Translations under genes and position numbers: made by a program
The notes under the pieces: generated by a model
Seen by the model: only the letters and a program-made list of their open reading frames with translations
The model's database searches: none
What the model was told of the DNA's origin: nothing
In this document: positions 24,167 to 31,346 of the stretch, one piece after another
Numbering within the stretch: the stretch's first letter is position 1
How the letters are laid out: every line of letters begins with the position of its first letter
Virus record (IMG/VR): IMGVR_UViG_3300046758_000334
Location: 1 to 32,872 of that record
DNA length: 32,872 nt
Direction: 5' to 3' (one strand)
Source of the DNA: a virus

Positions 24167-25068
24167 TTCCAATTCTCCTTTACCCAATTATCTTCGCATT
24201 GGTGTGGGTGTGGTTCACCGTGAAACACTGCTATACAAGTTTTAGGCAATAGCTTAGGATCTTTCTTTTCTCTAAAGTTACGTGGTTGATTATGTAACTT
24301 AACTAAATCGTTTCTATCACGCATTTCCCATTTATAACTTAAAATCCAGTCGTCTGGCCAAAACACCCATTGACTTCTATTAGGTCCTACCTCAGCAAAA
24401 ATCCAATCTTGGTCTCCGTGAAATCTACGTATATTCATTGCAGAGCTTTCCATAAAGTTATCAAACACGTATCCCATTGAGCATGACTTTAATCTAAAAA
24501 TACTACTATTCATTCTACTCCAATCAGAACGTAATGAACGATTGAAGTCACGTATAATACAAAACTTGTCAGGTTGGTATGTAAACAATTTGTCAATGTT
24601 TGCATTAATAACAATATCTAAATCCATGTACAGTAAAGTACCATCAAGAGGAAAATTTTTGTCAAAGAACATAGGCTTATACCACCAACCTGACACACCA
24701 ATCTCCTTTAGTGTAATGGTTTTGATATTTGCATCAATACCACGTAGGTCGTCTGTAAAGCAAACAAATTCATAAGGAACTGTTAAGTGCCTTTTGCACA
24801 TGTTATAAAGTTTATTGACATACTCTGATGAATACTTACTGCCATGTTTTAAACAAACTACATAATTTTTAGTATCTTGATTATGTACTTCGATAGTAGA
24901 GCTTACCGTTGGCTCTTGCGGAGGTATTACGGCCTCAACCGGGGGATTCTCTTTAGCTAATTTAGAACGTTCTTTTTCAGCTCGGCGTTGATCTTTTTCA
25001 GCTCGTCTAGCCGCACGAATAATATTCCATTGTGCTTTAGTGTACTGGCTTTTATCAACCTTGGCCAA
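24163..25068 (-). CDS. GT8-like glycosyltransferase with charged N-terminal extension
   Basis: A 301-residue protein. Residues ~1-65 are a highly charged Lys/Arg/Glu/Ala helix, possibly coiled coil, then a proline-rich linker. The catalytic domain begins near 68 (NYVVCLKHGSKYS), with VPYEFVCFTDD, WWYKPMFF and a DxD motif in YMDLDIVIN, the metal/UDP-sugar site of GT-A enzymes. It closes with AVFHGEPHPH, as in GT8-type and phage transferases. It could glycosylate virion protein, DNA or an envelope component. The start is TTG at 25068 with GAGG 7 nt upstream, 2 nt after the QueD-like stop. It is coupled to the phosphomannomutase-like gene, which might supply its sugar. Confidence 0.8.
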   Translation of the reverse strand: MAKVDKSQYTKAQWNIIRAARRAEKDQRRAEKERSKLAKENPPVEAVIPPQEPTVSSTIEVHNQDTKNYVVCLKHGSKYSSEYVNKLYNMCKRHLTVPYEFVCFTDDLRGIDANIKTITLKEIGVSGWWYKPMFFDKNFPLDGTLLYMDLDIVINANIDKLFTYQPDKFCIIRDFNRSLRSDWSRMNSSIFRLKSCSMGYVFDNFMESSAMNIRRFHGDQDWIFAEVGPNRSQWVFWPDDWILSYKWEMRDRNDLVKLHNQPRNFREKKDPKLLPKTCIAVFHGEPHPHQCEDNWVKENWK

Positions 25069-25070
25069 TT

Positions 25071-25517
25071 TTATGCCTCGTAAATTGCTGAGTTAGCACC
25101 GTGTTCTGCACACTCTACTCGTACACAATAACAACGATTATCTGTTGCTTCACGTATAAGTTTGTCTGCAAAGTTAAAGGCATGTTCGGCAAACTTCTCT
25201 GCACCAACACCATCTAGTACCACAACACTACAAAGGTGTTTTGCTTCTAAAATCCTAAAATCATTTAAATGAGGGTCTTGTAAATCAATAACTGTTTTAT
25301 GATCAAACGTATCTTCTAGCCACTTCTTTAATGGCTTTAGTCCGCCAAAGTCTACTGCCCAGTTTTTGTCATCTAGTTTATCACATCCAAATGTGAATGT
25401 AAATGCTAAACTGTAACCATGTAGCAAATGGCAGTGTGAATGCTCTGCGTTAGGTTGTCTAAAGACTGCTGAAAGTCCTATGTTGTGTCCGTATGTTTTT
25501 GTGCTATAATAAGCCAT
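25071..25517 (-). CDS. queD: 6-carboxytetrahydropterin synthase-like (QueD/PTPS family)
   Basis: A 148-residue PTPS-fold protein. Recognisable blocks are FRQPNAEHSHCHLLHGYS (20-36), WAVDFGGLKPLKKWL (53-67), FDHKTVI (71-77) and RVECAEHGANSAIYEA at the end. QueD turns 7,8-dihydroneopterin triphosphate into carboxytetrahydropterin for 7-deazaguanine (queuosine or phage DNA-base) synthesis. The zinc site is atypical: canonical 'AAH...HGH' reads 'AVF...HGY', so H33 is kept while two standard ligands are absent; H26, H28 and C29 may substitute. I recall a bacterial subfamily with this HSHC..LHGY pattern. A strong SD (TAGGAG) precedes the ATG, with a short uORF ending one base before it. Confidence 0.82.
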   Translation of the reverse strand: MAYYSTKTYGHNIGLSAVFRQPNAEHSHCHLLHGYSLAFTFTFGCDKLDDKNWAVDFGGLKPLKKWLEDTFDHKTVIDLQDPHLNDFRILEAKHLCSVVVLDGVGAEKFAEHAFNFADKLIREATDNRCYCVRVECAEHGANSAIYEA

Positions 25518-25518
25518 A

Positions 25519-25566
25519 TTATTCTCCTATATTAAACGGCGGAGTATTTAAAGAGGGTCGACGCAT
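25519..25566 (-). CDS. Possible 15-codon upstream ORF before the QueD-like gene
   Basis: An ATG at 25566 with GAGG 5 nt upstream (AGAGGACTTTATG) encodes MRRPSLNTPPFNIGE and ends in TAA one base before the QueD-like ATG. It lies on the leader made from the promoter at 25594-25622 and contains the SD of the next gene. It may be a translational-coupling or leader peptide. No homology is possible to judge at this length, and chance is not excluded. Confidence 0.42.
   Translation of the reverse strand: MRRPSLNTPPFNIGE
25545..25552 (-). promoter_or_regulatory. Possible late-type box (TTTAAATA)
   Basis: TTTAAATA on the minus strand, 27 nt before the QueD-like ATG and inside the uORF. One mismatch to TATAAATA. 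If active it would skip the uORF start and give a second, late transcript. Confidence 0.35.
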
Positions 25567-25593
25567 AAAGTCCTCTGTGATGTTAATGTACTT

Positions 25594-25622
25594 ATTATAC
25601 TATAAATTATCTATGATGTCAA
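25594..25622 (-). promoter_or_regulatory. Sigma-70-type promoter, perfect consensus
   Basis: TTGACA (25622-25617), 17 bp, TATAAT (25599-25594) on the minus strand. The -35 lies in the last codons of the 184-aa gene and the -10 just past its stop. The leader to the QueD-like ATG is about 70 nt, the longest in this window, and contains the uORF. Confidence 0.85.
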
Positions 25623-26154
25623 GTGAAACGTTGTCCAAATTCCACTCTTTTGGTAACTGCCAGTCTTTATTATTGTATATTCTAAATGTTGTTTTTGGAA
25701 ACCATTCGAACACTTTGGCTATTTGATATATCCAATAACTATAATCAACTGCATGTGAGTCTGTACTACTGTACCCTTCTGTGCCTTTGTATATGTTATT
25801 AACTTTGTTATCTGTACTGTATAGATCAAATCCTACTAAGTTTACTTTATTATCTAGTGTTGCACCTAATAGTATTGCATACGGTCCACTACCCCAATGA
25901 AACGGATCGTCCATTCTTTGTGTACCTTTTTCAACTAAGTTAGGAAGTGCTAGTACGCCTAATTCTTTGTGCCATCGTTGCCTAGTGTATATATTTGTGT
26001 GATGTGGTAATGCTTGTTTAACCATGCGTTTGTCACAACATACTAGATGTTGTACATAGTAATCTCTAAAGACTGCATTACAGCCTATCTTCTCTTGATA
26101 TATCTTGTCAAGTAGAACGCCGTCACGGCTAGATCCGTTACCAATTACTAACAT
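25600..26154 (-). CDS. Hypothetical protein, possible Rossmann-type glycosyltransferase (GT29-like)
   Basis: A 184-residue protein. It starts with a nucleotide-binding-like turn (LVIGNGSSRDG), then a CNAVFRDYYVQHLVCCDKRM block, a HWGSGPYAILLGATL helix and VNLVGFDLYS. This order (GNG.S near the start, SGP.A..lA later, lvGfD) resembles sialyltransferase-like GT29 or DUF115-type folds that bind nucleotide sugars; I treat that as a weak hint. Its start has no clear SD; an ACTAAATAATTTT stretch precedes it. It stands just upstream of the QueD/GT/PMM-like group, where a sugar role would fit. Confidence 0.6.
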   Translation of the reverse strand: MLVIGNGSSRDGVLLDKIYQEKIGCNAVFRDYYVQHLVCCDKRMVKQALPHHTNIYTRQRWHKELGVLALPNLVEKGTQRMDDPFHWGSGPYAILLGATLDNKVNLVGFDLYSTDNKVNNIYKGTEGYSSTDSHAVDYSYWIYQIAKVFEWFPKTTFRIYNNKDWQLPKEWNLDNVSLDIIDNL

Positions 26155-26162
26155 AAAATTAT

Positions 26163-26642
26163 TTAGTTTGGTTTTACTACTAAGTAAATATTATCGAACG
26201 TTTGCGATTTTTGTGTTTTGAATATTAAATGTACACATTCAAACTCACCTGTCATACTAACACGATACTCTCCACCGTTTACCATATCACTAGGTACAGC
26301 CATATGCCAACCATTCTCTACTCTATCACCTGGCGCTGTGTTTTGTATGTAACGTTTTGTAAACTTGTTTAGATCATGTGAGTGACTTCCGTCTACTGCG
26401 TGTGCCACACCATATGCGGCTGTGCTACTACACTCATATTTCTTTGATCCAACCATATAGAATTCTATGTCTTGCCCTTTTTCAATTGGATTGTTTACTA
26501 CGTTAATTTGTGTGTCTTGGAATACAAATGCATTATCAAAACTCATGTAGGCAACTCCAAATCCTATTATAGTTACCATACTTAATCCGCTGATTATATT
26601 TGCTATAGCCTTCGTTATTATAAACTTTCTATCTTTTGTCAT
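26163..26642 (-). CDS. Membrane-anchored hypothetical protein, 159 aa
   Basis: A basic N-terminus (MTKDRKFIITK) precedes one hydrophobic helix (~10-33, IANIISGLSMVTIIGFGVAY), so the remaining ~125 residues probably face the periplasm. That domain is beta-rich and has two cysteines (YECSS, FECVH) that could form a disulfide, plus a GEYRVSM strand. Function unknown; an inner-membrane protein exposed outside could act in superinfection exclusion or lysis control, but nothing specific supports either. Its start overlaps the preceding gene by 14 nt. Confidence 0.68.
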   Translation of the reverse strand: MTKDRKFIITKAIANIISGLSMVTIIGFGVAYMSFDNAFVFQDTQINVVNNPIEKGQDIEFYMVGSKKYECSSTAAYGVAHAVDGSHSHDLNKFTKRYIQNTAPGDRVENGWHMAVPSDMVNGGEYRVSMTGEFECVHLIFKTQKSQTFDNIYLVVKPN

Positions 26643-26940
26643 TACTTCTCATTGCCTCAATATCCTGTGCTACGCTCTTAAATTCAGCTCGCACTTCGGC
26701 TAAGTTTTTACTAGCCCTGTTTAATGTTTTTACTAATTGTCTGATGGTGTATATTGTCCAAAACCACCAAGTTACTGCTGTTACAGCGAATAGGGCCAAC
26801 CCTATCCAGAATGCCTGTTCAAAATCTATTATACCTGTAAAAATTAAGCCTGAGCAAGCCACAAGAAAAATCGTAGGAATTACTCTTGCGAATACGTCCC
26901 AACGTTCTACTTGTTTCTCTATTTTTTCTTCATCTATCAT
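26629..26940 (-). CDS. Membrane protein with two helices and a coiled-coil tail, 103 aa
   Basis: I choose ATG 26940 (MIDEEKIEKQ), with AGAGG nine nt upstream; longer in-frame starts would overlap the fibre-like gene at 27036. An acidic/basic amphipathic N-terminus leads to two adjoining hydrophobic helices (VIPTIFLVACSGLIF; FWIGLALFAVTAVTWWFW), then a C-terminal helix 'VKTLNRASKNLAEVRAEF' likely to be coiled coil. Both ends would be cytoplasmic. It overlaps the next membrane-protein gene, suggesting joint production. The ~95-nt gap upstream has a GTAAATAG stretch but no convincing promoter. Confidence 0.65.
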   Translation of the reverse strand: MIDEEKIEKQVERWDVFARVIPTIFLVACSGLIFTGIIDFEQAFWIGLALFAVTAVTWWFWTIYTIRQLVKTLNRASKNLAEVRAEFKSVAQDIEAMRSNDKR

Positions 26941-27035
26941 TATTATTTGCCTCTGTGTTGTCCATAGTTCTACAATGTAAATAAGATTACATCGCATACT
27001 ATTTACTGCTTTTGTATGTTTGATTAAATCGTTAG

Positions 27036-27455
27036 TTAACCTGAAATTGAACCAAAACTGCGCCACTCACCTGGAGTGCCAGTTCTAATACAAATCCAAC
27101 CTAAGTTGCCGCCCGGGGCAGGTGCATCATGCCATACAATGTCACCTTGATTGTAAAGACCAATAGTTGGAATACCGTCACCAACTTCCATCTTTTTGTT
27201 TTGAAACTTAACAGGTCCGTTAGTTTCTAATGCTACGCCATTTGATACTGCCGAAACACCAATTCCTACACTGCCTTCAAATACTGTGTTTGAAGATCCT
27301 TGTACTTTAAGTGTGCCGCCGCCATCAATAATAAGTCTTGATGTTGTATCGTCTCCGGCGATTTGATTGATTGATAGAAGTGCATTACCTAAACTGTTTA
27401 GACCTTCTTTAATTGCAAGAACGTTATCTGCACTTATGTTTACTAATGCTGTCAT
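27036..27455 (-). CDS. Fibre-like protein, short paralogue, 139 aa
   Basis: Start chosen at ATG 27455 (MTALVNISADN), which overlaps the stop of the longer paralogue (ATGA). A short N-terminal helix (AIKEGLNSLGNALLSI) is followed by beta strands (RLIIDGGGTLKVQG) and a C-terminal ~57-residue module with 'YNQGDIVWHDAPAPGG', 'GWICIRTGTPGEW' and a final FGSI. The same module ends the neighbouring protein. Modules of this type end many marine phage fibres. It probably forms a small trimeric fibre or whisker; I infer a virion role. Confidence 0.72.
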   Translation of the reverse strand: MTALVNISADNVLAIKEGLNSLGNALLSINQIAGDDTTSRLIIDGGGTLKVQGSSNTVFEGSVGIGVSAVSNGVALETNGPVKFQNKKMEVGDGIPTIGLYNQGDIVWHDAPAPGGNLGWICIRTGTPGEWRSFGSISG

Positions 27456-28519
27456 GCTTCTATCTTCCCAAATTGTTTCCATGTACCAGGTGCACCACTT
27501 TCTATACATACCCAACCCATAAAGCCTCCTGCTTGTGGATTATTATCGTATACAATATCACCTTGGTTGTTGTTTCCTGTAGTAGGCATTTCGTTACCTA
27601 CTGCTAATCTTTTATCTGCAAATCTAATTGCGCCTGCTACTTGTAAATCTACATCATCACCTGGATACTGTACTTTAATACCTAGTGTGCCTTTTACTTC
27701 AACACCGCCTTGTTCTTTAATAACAATACGTTCTTTGTTGTCTGTAATTAAACTCATTTTACTTGTAGTGTATGCACCTACTCTAATATGATCAAACTCA
27801 GGATCAACTACAAACTCTGCTTCATTACTTGCTACACTTAATTGTGCATTAGGTGCTTCAGCGCCGATAGCAAAACGCATTGTTCCACTGTCGTATGTAA
27901 CAAATTCATCAACACTTAGATCGCCTGCTATACGTAGACCGTTTAATGTTCCTACAGTTTCAAGTTCACTGTGCTTAACAGTAACACCTAGTTTGTCTGC
28001 ACTTAGTACAGGAATATTATCTATTTCAATAACTGCATTTCTATGCAGGTCAATTGTATTACTAATGTAGAATCTATCTCCACGCCATACAATTTGTTTG
28101 GTTGCTTCACCGTCTTGTCTCCATTGCATACCCATCATGTCAATGGTTCCGCCTTGGGCAGTAAAGTCAATATTTTGTGTAACTTTTTGTGTTGAACTTA
28201 GTTCTTCAACATGTAGTTTGCCAGCAGTAAGAATTCCTTGTACATTCAATGCACCACTTACGTCGATGTCTCCTATTAGGCTATCTACGTCCATACTACC
28301 TACAGTAATCATATCATCTTCTACAAGCAAACTAGTTCTAGTTGCTTTGTCGTTGATACCTGTACTTCTAAGTAATGTAATTTTTCCGCCATGCACTGCA
28401 TTACCGCTAATACTGTTTACAGTTGCGGGTGGCATTTCTGCGGCTTGTGTGTTTGCAATGGTCTCAACAGTCGTTGCTAGACGTGCGAGGCCTTCTCTTA
28501 TATTATCTATCTGGCTCAT
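27452..28519 (-). CDS. Fibre-like protein, long paralogue, 355 aa
   Basis: Start set at ATG 28519 (MSQIDNIREGL) because the paralogue begins in a similar helix; a TTG at 28534 with AAGG upstream would add five residues and overlap the previous stop. The N-terminal helix (REGLARLATTVETIANT) suggests a trimer-forming coil. A long middle of beta strands with Asp/Gly turns follows (GDIDVSGALNVQGILTAGKL). The C-terminal module (NNNQGDIVYDNNPQAGG, GWVCIESGAPGTWKQFG) is shared with the next gene. Probably a fibre or neck/collar appendage. GATAAATAC lies immediately before the ATG but is too close to be a comfortable late promoter. Confidence 0.75.
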   Translation of the reverse strand: MSQIDNIREGLARLATTVETIANTQAAEMPPATVNSISGNAVHGGKITLLRSTGINDKATRTSLLVEDDMITVGSMDVDSLIGDIDVSGALNVQGILTAGKLHVEELSSTQKVTQNIDFTAQGGTIDMMGMQWRQDGEATKQIVWRGDRFYISNTIDLHRNAVIEIDNIPVLSADKLGVTVKHSELETVGTLNGLRIAGDLSVDEFVTYDSGTMRFAIGAEAPNAQLSVASNEAEFVVDPEFDHIRVGAYTTSKMSLITDNKERIVIKEQGGVEVKGTLGIKVQYPGDDVDLQVAGAIRFADKRLAVGNEMPTTGNNNQGDIVYDNNPQAGGFMGWVCIESGAPGTWKQFGKIEA

Positions 28520-28530
28520 GTAAGTATTTA

Positions 28531-29838
28531 TCAACTTACCTTCAGAAGCACAGTATCCGCATTTATCCTACCATTAAGTTTAATATCTACAGCATTGATA
28601 TCTTCTAAGAATGTACGTAGTTTAACTTTGCCTGCTTCTTTAAACTCTTTAAGTTTCTCTTCAGGCTTACGCATTGTCTTTTGTACACTTTCGGATTCTT
28701 TAAATCCAATGATAGTAGTACCTTTTACACTAAGTCCACTACCTTCACGTTGCATACCTTGTGGATCTATGTTTTTAGCAACATACTTACCAATCTTACG
28801 TGTCTTAATATTAAATACCCAAAGCTCGTTAGCATAGATAATCTCTATTGGGTTAATACTTGCAAGACTATTCTTATTATCTACCTTACAGTATTTCAAC
28901 TTCTCAACTAGTTTTTCAGCACTCTTAGGTTTACGTTTTCTAGTCTTACGTGTTGCTTTACTTGTATCAACTACTAGTTGACAAGCCATTTGAATATTAC
29001 CCATTGCTTCAAGTATCTTCTTAACATCGTCTTTATTAAGATGTGCATATGCTTCTTTGAGTTGTTCCAACATGTCTTGTGCATGTTCGTCCATCTTTGC
29101 AATTTTAGCCTTACTAGGAAAATTTAGCAGTTCATTATACTCTTGAATCTCTCCGTCGTAGTATCCTGAAATCCTACGTGCATGAGCCTGTGTTACTCCA
29201 AAGTTTTGAAAATGTTCTTTAAAATTAAACCCTTTAGGGTCAAACGACTTTGGGTCTGTTATCCACCCATCTAACCATTCTTCAATAGCTTCTGCTTGTA
29301 TATTTACTTGTTCACGTATACGTTCTTGTATAGTAGGCTGATGTACTTTTGCTTTTTCTTCTTCTACTTCTTTCTTTTGTGTAAGAAGATAAGCACCTTG
29401 TTGCATTGCTTCTTCAATACGAGCTTTCAAAAATTTTGTTACAGGAGCAGTAACGCCCATTGTGCCAGCTAGACTTTGCCAATACTCATCGTGCTTTTTA
29501 TTGTAGTCGGGCATGCCGTTCATTAGCAGTTTGGCTGTAATACCAGCAGTAATGCTTAGTGCATGTGTAGGTGCGGCTCTAACTTGTTTAACTTGTTCTT
29601 TTGTGTAACCGTTCTTGTCCATCCAAGCACCAACCGCAGGATATAAATCAAGTGGCTTATAATGTTCGTAATACCAAGCTCTTGCATGTTGGGCGGCACG
29701 ATGAAACTGTTCACCAGTCCATTCTTCCCAACCTTCCCAACTAGGTTCTGTCATTTTAGCACCGCGTTTTAACCTTGGTGCACCACGGGGAGCCTTCTTT
29801 TTAACAGCTCTACCTGTGATTTTATTTACTCTAGCCAT
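28531..29838 (-). CDS. Basic helical hypothetical protein, 435 aa
   Basis: A 435-residue protein with no recognised domain. The N-terminus is strongly basic (ITGRAVKKKAPRGAPRLKRG), followed by a Trp-rich helix region (PSWEGWEEWTGEQFHRAA). The centre is Lys/Glu-rich and helical, a second basic cluster (TRKTRKRKPKSAEKL) lies near 305-320, and a beta-rich domain with IYANELWVFNIKTRKIGKYV follows. The pattern suits a nucleic-acid-associated or scaffold-like protein, but that is inference. It heads its transcript behind a consensus-like promoter, with AGAGGAG before the ATG. I recall similar proteins in marine T4-like phages as hypotheticals. Confidence 0.75.
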   Translation of the reverse strand: MARVNKITGRAVKKKAPRGAPRLKRGAKMTEPSWEGWEEWTGEQFHRAAQHARAWYYEHYKPLDLYPAVGAWMDKNGYTKEQVKQVRAAPTHALSITAGITAKLLMNGMPDYNKKHDEYWQSLAGTMGVTAPVTKFLKARIEEAMQQGAYLLTQKKEVEEEKAKVHQPTIQERIREQVNIQAEAIEEWLDGWITDPKSFDPKGFNFKEHFQNFGVTQAHARRISGYYDGEIQEYNELLNFPSKAKIAKMDEHAQDMLEQLKEAYAHLNKDDVKKILEAMGNIQMACQLVVDTSKATRKTRKRKPKSAEKLVEKLKYCKVDNKNSLASINPIEIIYANELWVFNIKTRKIGKYVAKNIDPQGMQREGSGLSVKGTTIIGFKESESVQKTMRKPEEKLKEFKEAGKVKLRTFLEDINAVDIKLNGRINADTVLLKVS

Positions 29839-29864
29839 GTGCCACTCCTCTAATGTGTATAAAC

Positions 29865-29893
29865 AGTATATAGCCGACTTAACAAAAAGTCAA
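29865..29893 (-). promoter_or_regulatory. Sigma-70-type promoter
   Basis: TTGACT (29893-29888), 17 bp, TATACT (29870-29865) on the minus strand; one mismatch in each box. The predicted start is near 29858, 20 nt before the ATG at 29838. Unlike several others it lies mostly in the 58-nt intergenic gap. Confidence 0.75.
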
Positions 29894-29896
29894 GCA

Positions 29897-30598
29897 TTAT
29901 TGGAAACTTTTCTTTTGATGAAATGCTCTTTTATACATATTATGCAAGAACAAGTTCATCTTACTTCTAGTTGTTGGACGCTCATATTTAAGTGTGTGCT
30001 TCCAATTATCTCTTTTAAAAGGTATTACTTGTACCAATGGTTCACCTGGCTTAATTAGTTTTACAGGATCAGTTAGGTAACAAGGAAAATTAAGATTGTT
30101 TAAATCAAATTCATCAGTATCAATAATTGCAGGCATTATTACAAACTCTTGATCAAAATGCCAAAACGGTTGTACAAACAAACAACTATAGCCCGGCGGA
30201 GTTTTAATCTTCCAAGGCACAGATACTTTAATATAAGATTTCTTTTTGCCTTGTATATGTACAGGACATTGTTGATTTGAATGAAATGCACTTGGTGCAG
30301 TAAACTTATTTTGTAGTTCCATAAACTCACCAATGCGTTCAACAGGAAATACTCTTTCAAGTTCTTCTTCTCCTGTATCTCGATTAGTTTGTGCTATAAT
30401 TTCTTGTTCATATACATTAGGTATAATGTAACCTGCGGTTACCATATCTCTTACAGGCCAACAGCCAGCAATGGTTGGAACACCATTGTCGTCATTTGCT
30501 TTAATACTACTGTACCAGTCAGGTAAACAATCCTTAGCCGGTACAATAGGAAAATTTGTTAAGACACTTTTGTCACCACAAATAAATTCAATATTCAT
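29897..30598 (-). CDS. Conserved phage protein (DUF6065-like), 233 aa
   Basis: A 233-residue protein. Features: an early 'PAKDCLPDWYSSIKA', 'GCWPVRDMVTAGYIIP' (50s), a 'PPGYSCLFVQPFWHFD' strand pair and a late 'IKPGEPLVQVIPFKRDNW'. The last two phrases match my memory of a family of unknown function in phages and bacteria (DUF6065), which I cannot verify here. The C-terminus is basic (HNMYKRAFHQKKSF). Its ATG shares one base with the preceding stop (TAATG). Function unknown. Confidence 0.72.
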   Translation of the reverse strand: MNIEFICGDKSVLTNFPIVPAKDCLPDWYSSIKANDDNGVPTIAGCWPVRDMVTAGYIIPNVYEQEIIAQTNRDTGEEELERVFPVERIGEFMELQNKFTAPSAFHSNQQCPVHIQGKKKSYIKVSVPWKIKTPPGYSCLFVQPFWHFDQEFVIMPAIIDTDEFDLNNLNFPCYLTDPVKLIKPGEPLVQVIPFKRDNWKHTLKYERPTTRSKMNLFLHNMYKRAFHQKKSFQ

Positions 30599-30783
30599 TA
30601 AGTGCTTTCGTCCATATTAATACAAACTGCTTGATGTCCTGCTTCAAAATAACCATTGCCTTTGCCGTGTTCTATACTAAGAACTTCTCTTGCTTGGAAA
30701 CATTCAGTCATTGATGTATGAACACTAACTAGTTCTACAAAAGGAGTTACTTCAAAAAAGTATACAAATACTAAAGTCCACAT
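30598..30783 (-). CDS. Hypothetical protein, 61 aa
   Basis: A 61-residue protein: hydrophobic N-terminus (MWTLVFVYFFEVTPFVELV), then a polar part with two cysteines and 'GNGYFEAGHQAVCINM'. The first ~12 residues are too short for a secure signal peptide. The start is 1 nt after the preceding stop, and its own stop shares a base with the next ATG, so it sits tightly in the ligase-headed operon. No family recognised. Confidence 0.62.
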   Translation of the reverse strand: MWTLVFVYFFEVTPFVELVSVHTSMTECFQAREVLSIEHGKGNGYFEAGHQAVCINMDEST

Positions 30784-30784
30784 G

Positions 30785-30925
30785 TTACAATCCTAGTATA
30801 CCAAATAGATTGAACCAACCCATTGTTGTTCCAATAATTACGGGTACACCTAACATCATAAACGCAATAATTAAAAATGCTATTCCAGCACCTTTATTAT
30901 GATAAGGTTTGTTTGGATCACTCAT
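30785..30925 (-). CDS. Small membrane protein, 46 aa
   Basis: Start chosen at ATG 30925 (MSDPNKPYHNKG), overlapping the upstream gene by 8 nt; a longer in-frame reading back to 30997 would lie wholly inside that gene. After a polar 12-residue head, one long hydrophobic segment (GIAFLIIAFMMLGVPVII) and a Trp/Phe/Gly-rich end (GWFNLFGILGL) suggest one or two membrane passes. AAGG upstream is a modest SD. Function unknown. Confidence 0.62.
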   Translation of the reverse strand: MSDPNKPYHNKGAGIAFLIIAFMMLGVPVIIGTTMGWFNLFGILGL

Positions 30926-31346
30926 GTTCGCCGCCTTTACCGCGACCAAAACCACCAAAGTATTGTGGCCTCCGCTTTGCAGTTTCAAATGTACCAACAG
31001 TAATAGCTACTGCTCCTAGTATCAACGTATGCATTAACATACTGAATACTCCTGCATACATGCTACCTACAATAATACCAAATACAATACACCACATCCA
31101 TGCTAATACTTGCATAATCATATGTCTTGTGCTAAAGTCCGGAATTACACTTAATGGATTCTTCTCGTGATCCATTACTACGTTCCAACAATTATATACC
31201 CATTCTCTCATTGATATAACCTTTCTAAATGTTACCTTTACAGGATAATGTGCATCGGCGACATCGCGCCAATCTATTGCGTCATACAGATCATAAAATG
31301 TCTGTGTAACTTTGTGATTCTTAAAATATGCTGTGACCTTATACAT
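30918..31346 (-). CDS. Membrane protein with two helices, 142 aa
   Basis: A 142-residue protein: a soluble N-terminal ~70 residues (KVTAYFKNHKVTQTFYDLYD, WRDVADAHYPVKVTFRKV) with beta/alpha pattern, two hydrophobic helices (VLAWMWCIVFGIIVGSMYAG; LMHTLILGAVAITVG), and a basic, Gly-rich tail (RRPQYFGGFGRGKGG). Likely an inner-membrane protein with both ends cytoplasmic. Its ATG shares one base with the ligase stop (TAATG), so it is made with ligase. No function recognised. Confidence 0.68.
   Translation of the reverse strand: MYKVTAYFKNHKVTQTFYDLYDAIDWRDVADAHYPVKVTFRKVISMREWVYNCWNVVMDHEKNPLSVIPDFSTRHMIMQVLAWMWCIVFGIIVGSMYAGVFSMLMHTLILGAVAITVGTFETAKRRPQYFGGFGRGKGGEHE

Noticed and set aside
26154-26166. 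CTAAATAAT before the 184-aa gene as a late promoter
   Set aside because: It ends about 6 nt before the ATG and spans the preceding stop codon; in this AT-rich DNA it may be chance.
26941-27035. Promoter or small gene in the 95-nt gap before the 103-aa membrane protein
   Set aside because: GTAAATAG and a few short frames are present but none has an SD plus convincing length, and no -35/-10 pair is visible.
28525-28532. GATAAATA before the 355-aa fibre-like gene as a late promoter
   Set aside because: It ends only 5 nt before the chosen ATG and codes in frame if the TTG start is used, so the evidence is ambiguous.
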